Shown piece after piece: positions 25,143 through 57,069 of a stretch of 64,000 nucleotides of DNA (position 1 is its first letter; the number at the start of each line of letters is the position of its first letter). Below the pieces are notes generated by a model. That model was not told the origin of the DNA and searched no databases. It saw only the letters and a list, made by a program, of their open reading frames with translations. Made by a program: the position numbers and the translations under genes. This stretch comes from Chromobotia macracanthus (Eukaryota > Chordata > Actinopteri > Cypriniformes > Botiidae): the NCBI GenBank assembly GCA_036877525.1, contig JAZGTH010000072.1, forward strand, positions 3,640,001 through 3,704,000, written 5' to 3'.

Positions 25143-27553
25143 TTTTGCAAAGCAGCTCACTGCGGAACTGAACATTCAGTGTACATCCTAAATTGCAACA
25201 TATGATATTAGACATTTATAATGTAGTGCAGGAGGCATCGTGCACACAAACAATGCAATGAGTTTCTTCCTCTCAAAAAACTAATTTTAATTAAAACAAA
25301 AATGTTGAATCATTAACAAGTTTATAAAACAGTGATTTAGTTACATAAATAAATTGATATCGGTGTATCAAATCTTAAATTCAACTTCATGAGCATGTTG
25401 ACACGGGTGACGTACAATCGTTTACCTTTCATAATAAATAAAACAAAGAAAATTATATTTCAGTTTCTAAACAACAAAAAGAAAAAGAGCTACAGACATA
25501 CCTCTAAGGAAGGGGACATTCGACAACGTTTTTGCACCAAAAAACAGGAAAACTGCTTTTAAAAGCACAGAAGACAGAACCATTCAGCTAAAATTAAAGA
25601 CAGTAAAGTTGTAACCGAAGTCAGTTGGCTTTCATTTTAACAAACAAGTTTGGTAGTTAGAACTCCAGTTTGGTTATTTTAAAGCGTTAAGACAAGGCAA
25701 TAAAGAAGGCCGTTTTTTGTTTCGTTGAGAAATCCTAGAGGAACAACACAAAGCAAACAACTGTGAAAAAAACAAAAGGGTTTAAAAAACGTTTGAACAG
25801 TCAGACCTGCACAGCAACTTTCTGTCCTGCACATAGTTAAGATATCAGCACACACGCATGTACATGTTATTGTGCATAAAATGAAGCGTCGTTATGACTC
25901 GATTACCGTGGAAAGAAAGAGCATCTTCAGGCCATTCACTCTGCATGTCTGCGTTAACATCGATACTGTTGAATCTACATTTCTAGGCGTTTTTGAGGCA
26001 CGTTGGCCTGCATTACTTGCATTTCCAATTATTAATGCTAAGGCTCACTGCTTCACTGGGTGTCTGTCTAAACCACTGGTGCCCTGTACGGTTGGGTCTA
26101 CGGTTCAATTACAGACCGGTCCGATCGTGCATCGTAGGTGGCCTTGCATAGAAACCCAGCACACTGATTCACTGCCCGATTCCAGCCCCGACAGCGCTGG
26201 CCATGTTCGGAATGGCATGCTACCGTGCGAGTCCTACTACAGCTGAAGTATACACTGTGTACTGTGCACAGCATGCAAATTTTCCATATGCATAGAACGA
26301 CTTACGGATTCTTGCTAAAATGAGCAGTATACAAGCAGAGCACAATGCATGTGATAATGTATCCCACAATGCAATGCACTCGACCTTCCATTTTCAGTAT
26401 GATGAAGGAAGCAGCAATATCAAATGGAGTCGAAGGCTTAGAGTTGATCAGTCTTTCAAAATGTACAACATTTTGCACCAAATCGGTTAAAAACACATTT
26501 TTGCACCAAAAAAAAAAACAAAATCAAATAACCATATATCCAAGATGCTAAATGGATTAAACATGATGTCGTGACAAATAATGTTTATCATGGAACAATG
26601 GCAACAGTTTCACTTGCTGTTTAGAAAAAGAAGTATGCAGTATATACTGCACAGTAAGCAGTGCACAAGTATTCCATTCCGAACACAGCCCGAGGCCCAC
26701 GTTTAGTCCCTCTGATATGTTTTGTTTTAAACCAAGGTACTGCAGCTTCAAGTATTTTGCATTACATAGAATATTCTTTTTATAAATTAGTTAACGTATA
26801 CATTTTTTCAATATTCAGACATATACTATCATATATACAGTACAATAAAATGCTCTCATTCTGTTGCGTTCATGACCATTTTCTATTTTTTTTTCTTTTT
26901 TTGTTTTCAAATAGAAATCCCTGAGAATGTATGTCGACAGTCGCTAAGTTTCCACAAGCGCAAGCACAAGTTTTGAAGCGTGTGTGTTGGGGACATGCTT
27001 TTGGACAAAACAGCACTGCAAAGCCACGCAATTAGCCTGCTAAACTCAAAAAGGAAATTCAAAAGGAACCGGAGACGTCCCAAACTGTTTACAATGTTTT
27101 CTGTTTCTAACACTTCTTTTAGTACACTGGTAATGCGTGACTGTTTCAGAAAGGAGTAAAGCTGAAGCCATATGAGGTACTTGTCACTTAGGATGGAGGT
27201 GTTGTTTGGTTTAAAGCCATTTTTCTTCACTTTGAGGCTGTGAATGTTAACAGAGAGAATTGGAGTGCTGTGTGGACCTTTGCCACTGGACAACATATAC
27301 TCAGTGTGTAAACCAAAACGTTTGTTTCGTTCTTAACATTCCATTCTTTCACACACGTTCATACAAATAAAGGAGACACACACAAACTTCCACAACATGA
27401 AAAAGTTCCTTTTTTTTTTTCATTTTTTTGCGTGAACTTAAGTCTATACACATGATACCGGTGTGGTTTGTATTGTTTCTGTCGTTTCGTTCGCATTTTT
27501 TCTTCTTTCATCAAGAAATTGTTTTTTAACTTAGAAACGATACACAGGCGGTG

Positions 27554-46580
<19,027 letters not shown>

Positions 46581-47035
46581 CTGAGAGACAGAGAAAGATA
46601 CAGTTATTGTGCTGGCTTTACAAACTCAGCATACTGTACAAACCCGGGTTCAAGTTTCAGCAGATTGCTTGACTTGACTTCAGCTTCTCCTAGAGCTTTT
46701 AGGCTACATGAAACAAATGTGGCACAATACTTCAGTTGCTTTTATACTACATTTCTAAATTGACTAGACTTACATAGATAGTTAGACAGGCATTTAAGAA
46801 AATTCCAGGCCACTTTCTGTCTAAGACATTCTGTCTTTTTATCATCTGCATTAAAACCACCCAAAACACCTAACAAGCCCCTGCAACTACCTAGAAAATC
46901 CTAGCAGCTACCTAGCAACACCTTAGAAACAACTTTCTTCAACCTGAACCAGTATTGAAACGTTATTGAAAGTATTGAAAGTTTGAGAGGAACTTTGAGG
47001 AAGTGGAGGTTTCTGTGTACTGTTGGTGAACAGAT

Positions 47036-47421
47036 GTCTGTGTGCGTGTGTGTGTGTGTGTGCGCGTGTGTGTGCGCGTGTGTGTGTGTGTGTGCGCGTC
47101 TGTGTGCGTGCGCATCTGTGTGTGTGTGTGTGTGTGTGTGCGCGTCTGTGTGTGTGTGTGCATCTCTGTGCGTCTGTGTGTGTCTCTCTGTGTGTGTGTG
47201 TGTGTGTGCGCAACTGTGTGTGTGTGTGTGTGTGTGCGCGTCTGTGTGTGTGTGTGTGTGTGCGCAACTGTGTGTGTGTGTGTGTGCGCGTCTGTGTGTG
47301 TGTGTGTGTGCGCGTCTGTGTGTGTGTGTGTGTGTGCGCGTCTGTGTGTGTGTGTGCGTGTCTCTGTGTGTCTCTGTGTGTGTGTGTGTGTGTGCGCAAC
47401 TGTGTGTGTGTGTGTGTGCGT

Positions 47422-47469
<48 letters not shown>
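47036..47469. repeat. 430-bp interrupted GT array in intron 1
   Basis: GT runs broken at intervals by gcgcgtctg, gcgcaactg and gtctctgtg words, giving a higher-order tandem structure. Long alternating purine-pyrimidine stretches include GCGCG, favourable for Z-DNA. ORFs of up to about 197 codons on both strands here are by-products of the repeat. Confidence 0.95.
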
Positions 47470-47470
<1 letters not shown>

Positions 47471-50369
47471 GGGGGAGATTTGACAGAGGGTGGGGCAATG
47501 TGGGCGGAGTTGCTCTGTGCGTGCGCCACTACAAAGGCAGAAGTGAATAATGCAGCTGCTCGTTTGAATATTATTTCAAGTGCCCTTGTTGTTGATCCAA
47601 AAAAGGCGGAGAATCATACGTATACTAGGAAGTAAAGCAGACACTAACGAGTCTGTCCCAGTCGTCCATGCGCCCAAGGGGGTTAAAAGTGCATGTGCAC
47701 AATCAACTTCACTTCCTGCTGAGGCTGTTTCTGATGAAGGGCAGAAAAGAAGTAAACGAACACCAGCACCCACCCATTCTCTCAGACCTGAGATCAGACC
47801 TGAGATCATTCTAGCCAACAGAGTTTGAAAAATCACACTGAAGGACAAATGACACAATTAGTCTTCATAACTGGAAATAGATGCATGTGATTCTAGATTA
47901 ATAAATGCATGCATCAAGTTTGCCTTGTGTCACATGGTTTGTGTCACAACACATGGTTTTACTTTAAAAGAATACAAATCAGTACATACGCCTCCTCATA
48001 TATATGTGTGTGTGCGCGCACAATTGTATATATGTGCTATGAAGCACATGTATTGAGGATATATGACAAGTTTATATATGTATCATGGCTTCTGTGCCTT
48101 TCTAAAGAAGTATAGGCTCTGTATTTTAGGTTACATCAATGTTGCTCCTCAATGGTAGCAATCAACCCTTCATTAGGAACTATCCTGTTAGTATGGGAGT
48201 AGACCGATACTGGAACACAAGCAGAGGAGAAGTATGCATACTCAAGTTTCACATCCCTTTGCATTGTGCTGACCCAGCAGTGTCCACCTATACACTCACT
48301 GTCCACACCACTAAATATATTTCATTACTTGAGAAAAGCTTTTGCTTGTAGGATGTGCTGAGAAAATATGCAGAGAGTGGTTTTACAACAGGGAATTCAA
48401 AAGCAGAAGAAAAGCACACCACTCTCCTCCACGCTGCTTAGCTACATAGAGGGCCGTACACGCTAGAACTGCCTGATGGCATTTTCGTACGTTTATGCCA
48501 GTTGCAGTTACGCAAGATGCTGTTTTACCTCCTGTTTGCTTTGGCCATGTTCAGGTTGCGAGCTGGCAGACGCAGGTGTGCGTCAAAATGAAGATGCATT
48601 TAGCCCGCCCTCCTGGTGCGCAAACTACTCACTTTGTGTGGCGTTGGGTCACGCAGCAACGTCAGTGCTAAACTGGGTTACCGATTAAGGCGGTTTGATC
48701 CTAAATAAACACACAACGCACGTCTAGACGCTATAAGGGGATCCCTTAACGCAAACCACTATCCATCTCAAGAAACGATGCTTTGGTTCGTCTACACAGG
48801 AGGCAAACAAAGACAGCGATGTTTAGTATATCGTGCTGCAAATCAACTAATTATGTTAGAGTCTCAGGGTGGTCACTTACCCCGAACTGTTCCATCACTA
48901 GACACAAACACTTTAACTCTCAAACGACACGCTCAGCAGCGAGCTTCATAATCAAAATTATTTTTCTCTGAAACGCTCCCCGCGGATAGGGAAGGTAATA
49001 ATGAAACGAAGCGCAGATTTGGAAGCCAATATAAACAAATGCGGGAGATTCATCACGGCCCAAATGAATAAACAGCAGCACATGGGTACTGGTGTCGCGA
49101 GTTGCTGTTTAAACAGAAGACACATGGGCTGAGTTTATCAGGACAGTGTGAAGCCATGATAAAACGTGTGTGGGTCACTTTTTACACTGAAAACTAAAGA
49201 AATAAAATGAATTTAACAAAGAAAACAGTTTTTTTGCGCTGACTTTTTTGTAATGACGAGCACAATTTCCCTCAAATACTTGAAAAACACAAAATGTGTT
49301 TTACTTTGATTTGTTCCTCTCATTAATTGTCATTGCTGTCAAACAACAGATTTTTTTGCACTTTACAAACATACTTTTAATGTATCATTTAATTAATAGA
49401 TCATCTTTTTTTGTTAAAGTAATGAGTGATTTTTTACATTTGGCTACTGAGGGATTTGGAATTGTGCTTAATTGTCATGAAAATAAGGTCACGTTACAAA
49501 ATGTCTTAATGGGTCCTAAAAATAGGCTTTATTTTTCTGCAAGCAAAAATATATAATTATTAAATGATCCCTTTTGCTCTTGGGGTGAAATATAAGCCAG
49601 TCATTTCCTGAAAGATTCTCTCACAAACACGTTCACAATACACACTCACACAATACATATTTTTGGCACAAGGCTCTTCTGGGGACGGGGGAACTCTTTA
49701 ACGAGCGACTGGCGTCAGGAGAGGACGTCGTACGGGGAGAGGGTAAATTCTCCCGAGTTTTCGTATTGCGCGAGGAGCCACGTTTCCAGGACAGATCATC
49801 AGAAAGAAACCATCTGTTAGCCTGGGTTAAAGGCTGCCGTGTGTTTCCTGCTGTTCTGTGACAGACTGCTAAATAATTAGCTTCACCTCCACTCACGGCT
49901 CCATGAAACCCCACATTTCATATGCTGGACTAACTGGCGTAAAGTAGTAACAACATGAAGCTCCTAAACAATCCATGAAGACGAGAGAAGATCCGAACAG
50001 AGCGCTATTCAATAACGAATCCTGTATGGCGCAAAACAATAACAATAATAACGTCTGGGTCACATTTCATCCCAAAATCAAAAGAAAACTGAACTATTTT
50101 GCACATACTTTGGGGTGGAATTTATTACACATTTCTTGACAGTTTTTGTCAGACTCACCTTAACAGTTGAATAGACGCAAGCGTTTTCTATTTTAAATGG
50201 CTGCAGCTACGCTACACGGGCCACGCAACTTAGAAACAGCTAACACAGTTTCTTGGTACCCTGCACGTGGCACAGTGACATTTATTGGGGTTTTATGACA
50301 AATAATTACACCGTGCACCATATATCACAGTTTTATAAGCTTGGGCTGGCGGACGTGTCATGCGCGTGC

Positions 50370-50560
50370 TGATAGATCTTTGAGTTATGTCAGGACCCCT
50401 CCAGCTGGGGGATTTACTGCCCGGCAGCTCATGTTAGAGGCAGCATTAATGGAATAGCTGGGGCAACAAGACAATTAGTATGATTTTAATTAAGACATTT
50501 TCTCTGTGGTCAGTTTTATTAAAAGCACTCAGATGAAACCCAAAGGATATCACACACTTC
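50370..50560. promoter_or_regulatory. candidate conserved non-coding element in intron 1
   Basis: Complex sequence with gcattaatgg, acaattagta and tttaattaag cores plus a GC-rich segment (ctgcccggcagc). No ORF or repeat. Composition only. Confidence 0.3.
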
Positions 50561-52152
50561 AGACCAGCACAGTAGGATAATCTATAGCTAACGCACAACT
50601 TGGGAGAGCGACTAGAAATTGCAACCAGAAATGCAAACGTGATACTGCTAGAAACTAACGAAATAAGCTGATTTGAGCGTTTCGAATCAGTCTCATCGTT
50701 GACGTGGTAGAGATTTGGATTTGAGATGGTCAGTCCAATGCAGTGATAAAACCTGCAGTGAAAGTCTGTTCAAGGAAAAAATTAAATTATAACTAATGTC
50801 ATACAACTTTGCACAGGTATAATGGCAAAATAAATGGTAGTTTACAAAGTTTTGAGAAAAATCTTCCAATAATGTTTGTCGTTAACATCAAAGACATCCA
50901 ATCAAATAAAATCTACAGTGTTTGGCACAAATGTGTTGTCACTTTTTAGATGCTCCATTTTATAAGGATATCAACAAGGACAGGTTATGATACACCCTCA
51001 CCCTCAAAAACCATAAACAAAACTACACAAGAAATATGAATTGGACTGAATTAGAGTTCATCACTAGGTCACACGCGATTGTTTATGCACTTACAAAATT
51101 GTCATGTAACTAATTTGGCATACTGCTGGGCTTATGCAGGCCGTGGAAGTTACAATAAAATTTGGTTTTGGTGTCCATTTCAAAATCTGAGCCCTGAAGT
51201 GAAACCATTCAAAAACGACTGATCCAGTGAATAAAACAACAACACAATGTGTATTTACTCTAGGTAAAGCTGATATCAGCTCTGGTGTGCATGAGGCACC
51301 AGTGGATTAAACACATCTGCTGTGAGGACCTGACGGCGCAGAGCTTAGGAGATTGATAACTCCTTGTTTCCTGGCCGACAGCAGGGCGAGTCGGTCTCAC
51401 GCGCCCTGACAGAGTAAATGAAGAAGAATGGCGGCTGATGCTTTTATACGCTCATGAAAATCGCAGCAGAAATGTTCTCAGACAGCCACGCGTACCCAGA
51501 GAATGCATCCCAAGCCGACCTTCAAAAAGACACGCCTCTAACCTTTCCAGCCCGAAAACGACCTTTTCAGGCATCTCCATTTTAAATGTCCAATTAGCTC
51601 TGACCTACACATCCAAAAGACAGACCTGTGGCATCAGCCATCAGGAAATGCAATACATGGTTACTAAACAAGAAGCGTTTAGGTTGCGTCCAGATAAACA
51701 TGTCAAGCGTGCTCCTGTGGGCAAACAGAAGAATGTCTGGCTGCTGCACAGTGTATGTCTGGAAAAAAAATACAGACCAAATGAACTTTATTTGCTTTGT
51801 GTGTATGTTCTTCTGAGTTCTAAGCCTGAAAAGAAAGTCTATTCAAGACAGCAATGCGCAATACAGAAAAATGGAAAGGCCTGCAGCTGAATCACATCGC
51901 CAGTTCTCACAGGGAATCCCACAATGCACTGCTTGACGTTGCCGGTGCAAGTAAACAAGCGTTTCCATTATGCTGAAAGATATCGGATCGAGGGACTGTT
52001 TGCTTTGGGGAACGATGGCAGAGAAACGCAGCGCTTAATGATGCACAACCTGTTTTGGTGTTCATCAGTACACAGACAAAAGAATCTCATCTGATTCTCC
52101 TGCACCCCTGAATGTCATCGTTCCACAGATACAACTTCTCATTGAGTAGAGT

Positions 52153-52325
52153 GCCCAGCTATGAAGTTCAGCCTCTAAGAACATTTCCCTAACGTTTTAA
52201 AACGTATAACGTTGTTATAAAAGGTTTTACAAACATTACTGCAGAACTTACGTACTGTTAATAACTTTTCAGAGACCTCTTCGAGAATTTGGCCAATGTT
52301 CTGAGAACTCTCCCTGTCAGTTGGG
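52153..52325 (+). mobile_element. CCCAGCTAACA TIR element, copy H (short)
   Basis: About 173 bp from cccagctatgaagttcagcc to ctctccctgtcagttggg, with the shared interior (aagaacatttccctaacgtt, gccaatgttctgagaac). Degenerate ends; internally shortened. Confidence 0.6.
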
Positions 52326-53300
52326 TGGACACCAGCTTGTTTTTAAAGGATCTTCAGTGTGCAAAGGTAAAGCACAAAGGCATTTTAAAGAAAATGCTAG
52401 TTCACTCTGTGAGACTATAAAAACTCTAGCTGGAGAACTAGAAAGAATTCAACACCGCTCAACCCACCATGATTCGAAAACATGGGCGTTTTCAGAAACT
52501 CATGTGCAAGTTATTAAACGCTGACTTTTCGCCCCATCACGCCCTTTAGGGTGGTCACTGGAGAGTTCCCAAAGAGGCCAGTATGTCTCAAAAGTAGCCA
52601 ATTTTAGCCCGAGCCCAACACTGAGCTGTTGTCCCAGAAACCAAGTTAACCGTGCTGGAACCCTCACTTCAACTGAACCAGTTCTACATAAACCAGTTTG
52701 TTTTCTTCTTCAGACCACCCAAACACAAGAGAACAGATCAAAGCGCCGTTAAAAGCAGTTCCTGTCTGCTAAAACGGTCGACAGAGTGATTACTACCACA
52801 TCCCTCAACGTTCACCAAAAACTACACGCTGAAAATATATCAACACAAAGTCAAATAGCAGTCGCCATTTATAATTACAAAAAAAGTTGAGAGGGAGCTG
52901 AAAACCTTGATCGAGGTCAGAGAGGAGCCGTTTCCCTGCTTACAAATGAAATAACTGATTTCATGAGACAACAGGGGAAAAAATGTTAATGACTGAAAGA
53001 ATTGCATCACAGTTGTGGTCCACACTTCCGCAAATTCAGTTCTCCATAGTCAAATACATGTCTATTTGGAATTGGAAATATCAGATTTGGAAATACCCTG
53101 AAAATTGCATATTAAAGATGTCTTTAAACAGAGCGAATTATCTTGGAAGACACTGAAATGGAAAATAAATTAATTTCTAATATTTTCCAGAGGCAATACA
53201 TCAGGAAAACAGCCACAAATTGTCTGAGGAACAAAAACCCTCCACCATAATTCCATGTTTGTGGTGGTCACGTGTCTTCAATTTTAAATTTCATTTTGAA

Positions 53301-53587
53301 TTAAAACTGCAGTACGTAACATTTGCCTCTTTATCGCCATCTTTGTTGGAAACATAAAATTGCAGGTCACTTTATGTACTTTTCTTTAGGCATGTCAAAG
53401 TTAAATGAAGCCAAACTGACATTTCCTGAGAAATTGGACGCGACAGCTTAAATTATAAATCATTTTTATAAGCTTAACGTTGTGAATCGGGATAAGAGAC
53501 TATTTTCATCACTTATCTGTTGTGTACTTGTTCAATAACTGATTTTTGTTTATTTATAAACAAAAAGTTGCAGATTGTAGCTTTAAA
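53301..53587. mobile_element. dispersed repeat with TTAAARCTRCA inverted ends, copy 1
   Basis: About 287 bp, similar along its length to 61422-61694 in the same orientation (shared: cgccatc, gaaacata, attgcaggt, gttaaatgaagcca, acatttc, gtgtacttgttc / catgtacttaat). The two ends, ttaaaactgcagtacgtaac and agattgtagctttaa, form a degenerate inverted repeat. Probably a non-autonomous DNA transposon. Confidence 0.65.
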
Positions 53588-55510
53588 TCAATGCAAGTTT
53601 TAGCTAATCAAGAAAAAAAGCTTGCATCTTACATCCACAACCCTATGAGCCACTGTGACACCAGCAGTCAGACATACTGACTCACAGAGAGGTGCATTCT
53701 GGGTATTAGACTGATTATATTGTCCCTATGAAAAGACTACTGGATCAAGCTCTGTGATATAAACCAGAAAACATCTCTCACTGGAATTTCATCTGTCTAT
53801 GCTACCAATGCTACCAATACCAATGAGCATCTTTTGAGGTAAGGTCAGAGGTCACACGAGCACTGGGAACCCAAAGTCTATGTTATTTGTGTACTGTTTA
53901 CAACTTTTTACATAACTTTTAACATGAACCATGCACACGTGAACACGTTGCAGTCCACGATCATTTTATAGATGTTACCTAACAAACAAAAAAACCACTA
54001 CTCGACAGCAAGATATCTTTCTCCCTTCCTGATGGAAGCCAAGGGGCAGAAAAAGCAGATGCACGTCTGTGCGAGTGAGTGTGTAAAACTCTCGGTGTGT
54101 GGCCTCATCAGTAAACAGCTTGCCACTGGTCTGAATGGAGACCAGGCTGGTTTCTTCCCTCTCAGCACCAGGGGCTTGGAAAAGCACAGCTGCGACCCAG
54201 CGGTGTTTTCACAACAATCAGCATTGCCCATGCTGTACGGGGCCCCGCCAACCAACAGGGCCTCCTCCCTCCTCCGGGCCTTGTGTGTTTGCGCAGAGGA
54301 TTGCTTTTCTAAAACACATGAGAGAGAACCAGTTCTGCTCCACAAACACAACTTAAACCCCTCCTACTGAAGCAGACTCAAAGAAAAGAAAAAACAGGCT
54401 TACACCTGTTTCCCAGGGTGGTCTCTGGGACCCTGCTCAGTGTGGGAGGGTCACACTTTGGCCTTGATCCACGTTACAAGATGAAATGGAAAACGAAGAT
54501 CTTGGAAACACATGGGAAAACAGGAACAAAGATTATGGCCAATCAGAATCTCAACACCACTGTGCTGCGACCGCTTACAGAGCTGAAGCTGAAATATCTG
54601 CATGTAGACCTGACCATTTTATTATTTGCCTTTCATGACCAAAATTGACCAGGAAAGTCAGCAAATCTTTGGTTTCTTGTTATGTTAGTTAACAATATTG
54701 AAATAAAATTCTGAAAACGACAAGGATAATTTCATATAGCTTTTTTAGTAACAAAAACTGTAGTGACTGTAATATTTTGGGTTATGTTATTCCAAAACAA
54801 ACAAAATTCATACCAAAAAAAATATTAAACTTTCGACATCAACTTTGAAGCCTAAGAAACCTCACTATGAGACCGAAAAGAAGCTTTAGCTGTCCCAGTT
54901 TAAACATGAACTTTGGCTGCAAAAGCTCCTAAATATATCATTCCTGGCCTTTATCACGAGTGCTTGTCCATCACTGTGGGGAAACATCTTCGACATTCAG
55001 TCCGGCCTGATAGGGACATTCTAATCTACTGGAGACACACTTAGCATTCATCTGAGCAGAGTTTTCTGTGAGATCAGGCCTGTAGCTCTGCACAAAGACA
55101 CACACACCATGCTAATCATCAGTCCGTAACAAAGATAAAGGGTGCTAGTTAGAAACAGGATACACGTTCTGTTCCTAAACTAAGTTAGCTGCCTTGTTAT
55201 CATGACTGAAGTCTGTTCACTCTGAGTAATCTCACTGCTCTGCATGGGTCTACCACACCATGACCATCATCCGCCCATCTCTCTCCATCACAGGAGCTGA
55301 GGTGAGGTGTGGGCTCCGGGGAGGGGTGTGTGGCTCTCAGCGCTGGACCCCTCCCTGCACATCAGGGCCCCAGTGGTGAGGGCCAAATGGCTTTTAAAAA
55401 TAGGAAGCAGCCACGTACGCAGAAGTGTGCCTGCAACCCTCTGCCACATAATATCAGCAATTGCTATATGTGTATGAGGTGGAGAACAAGATGTTCTTCA
55501 AGAGAATATA

Positions 55511-55537
55511 CACGCACACGCGCACACGCACACACAC

Positions 55538-55592
<55 letters not shown>

Positions 55593-55666
55593 CACACACC
55601 ACACACACACACGTATATACACACACGTATATACACACACGTATATACACACACGTATATACATAT
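55511..55666. repeat. CA array plus 14-bp (acgtatatacacac)4 tandem repeat
   Basis: CA run with CG interruptions (55511-55610) followed by four perfect or near-perfect 14-bp units at 55611-55666. Confidence 0.92.
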
Positions 55667-56068
55667 ACTCATAAATGTACTACAAAAAGTAAACAGGTTA
55701 AAGTTTTTAATGTTGACTTAACTAATTTTAGGTTTAAGAAACCAAGTGGTTATCAGTGAAATACAGGGCTGAAATGTGCACACTTAAGCAAGTGTTTCAC
55801 TTCCCCTTAGACACGCTTGCTCGGTTAGTATGACTGGAATTTACACTCAGACTAACTGACTGGAAAACTTGACTAATAATGCACATGAAGACAAGAGACG
55901 CACTGGCGACAGAAAGAGAGAGAATGCAGTGGAGGTTGGGAGGCTAGAGGCCACAGTGAGTAAACCACGCCCACCTCTCAGACAGCTCCACCCCTTTTGC
56001 TTCTCACTCAGCTGACGCTGCAGCCACAAGGGATGTGTTGCACTTTGCTGGCAGTCACTCATTTGCAC

Positions 56069-56180
56069 CCACTCACCCTCTCTGACACACAAGCACACAA
56101 TCAATCACCCTCCCTGACACACACACACACAACCACTCACCCTCCCTGACACACACACACACACACAACCACTCACCCTC

Positions 56181-56217
<37 letters not shown>

Positions 56218-56359
56218 CCACTCACCCTCCCTGACACACAAGCACACACAAACACAACAACTCACCCTCCCTGACACACACACACAAACACAACAACTCA
56301 CCCTCCCTGAAACACACACACAAACACACAACCACTCACCCTCCCTGACACACAACAAA

Positions 56360-56391
<32 letters not shown>

Positions 56392-56705
56392 ACCACACAC
56401 CTACACACACACACACACAACCACTCACCCTCCCTGACACACACACACAACACACAACCACTCACCCTCCCTGACACACACACACACACACACAAAACCA
56501 CTCACCCTCCCTGACACACACACACAACACCCCCAACACACTCACACTTCCTCACACACACACACACACAACCACTCACCCTCCCTGACACACACACACA
56601 ACCACTCACCCTCCCTGACACACACACAAACACAACCACTCACCCTCCCTGACACACACACAAACACAACCACTCACCCTCCCTGACACACACACAAACA
56701 CCACA
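56069..56705. repeat. CA-rich minisatellite (ccactcaccctccctga plus CA run)
   Basis: More than 15 copies of a unit made of a constant ACTCACCCTCCCTGA core and a CA run of variable length, so unit length changes from copy to copy. Confidence 0.92.
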
Positions 56706-57020
56706 CACAAAAACACAGACAGCCTTATCAAAACGAGCACATACTACTGACATATTGTTTTCATATCAAGCTAATTATAAAAACAGACTAACCAACACCT
56801 CTAGCCCTTGTTTAGCCCCCTCCTCCCCTTAGAAAATTGTAGGAATCTTTTTCCCTCAACAAGGATGTCCCAAAAGGGAGGTTCGGTCAACTAACTTCAA
56901 AATTTACACTCCCAGTATAGCCTAGTAAACCCACACACAGAAAAACGTGCCACTGACACGCCCCTGTGTGGCCCAACCCTAAACTGTGCCTGGCCCGGAG
57001 CTGAACCGCCCGACTGCAGC

Positions 57021-57069
57021 TGACGTCATGCCAACACAAGGAGGAGGCTGAGCAGGGAGAGGGGCGGGG
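57021..57069. promoter_or_regulatory. CRE and GC box in intron 1
   Basis: Perfect palindromic CRE TGACGTCA at 57021-57028 and a GC box GGGGCGGGG at 57061-57069, in a locally GC-rich stretch (about 56955-57075). Possible intronic promoter or enhancer; no transcript evidence from sequence. Confidence 0.35.

Larger units (their letters stand above)
25039..27553 (-). other. zswim6: probable zswim6 3' UTR
   Basis: Non-coding sequence directly after the stop codon. No AATAAA occurs on the minus strand until about 2.4 kb downstream, where two lie close together. The region has A/T tracts (plus-strand T-run at 27411-27428), a Pumilio-like TGTATATA on the minus strand (26839-26832), and a more complex, CpG-containing stretch at about 25860-26250. 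A 129-codon minus-strand ORF (27296-26907) lies inside it but resembles no family I know. The extent is inferred from the poly(A) signals. Confidence 0.5.

Noticed and set aside
26907..27296. 129-codon minus-strand ORF downstream of the zswim6 stop
   Set aside because: Lies in the probable 3' UTR and has no recognisable domain.
46983..47635. Overlapping ORFs of 166-197 codons on both strands (Cys/Val and Thr/His rich)
   Set aside because: All derive from the GT/CA array and are open in several frames at once.
51438..51890. 150-codon plus-strand ORF in intron 1
   Set aside because: No family resemblance, no splice or promoter context, within chance length for this amount of DNA.
53972..54370. 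132-codon plus-strand ORF with an overlapping 117-codon minus ORF
   Set aside because: Both strands open, no similarity to any family I know, no gene context.
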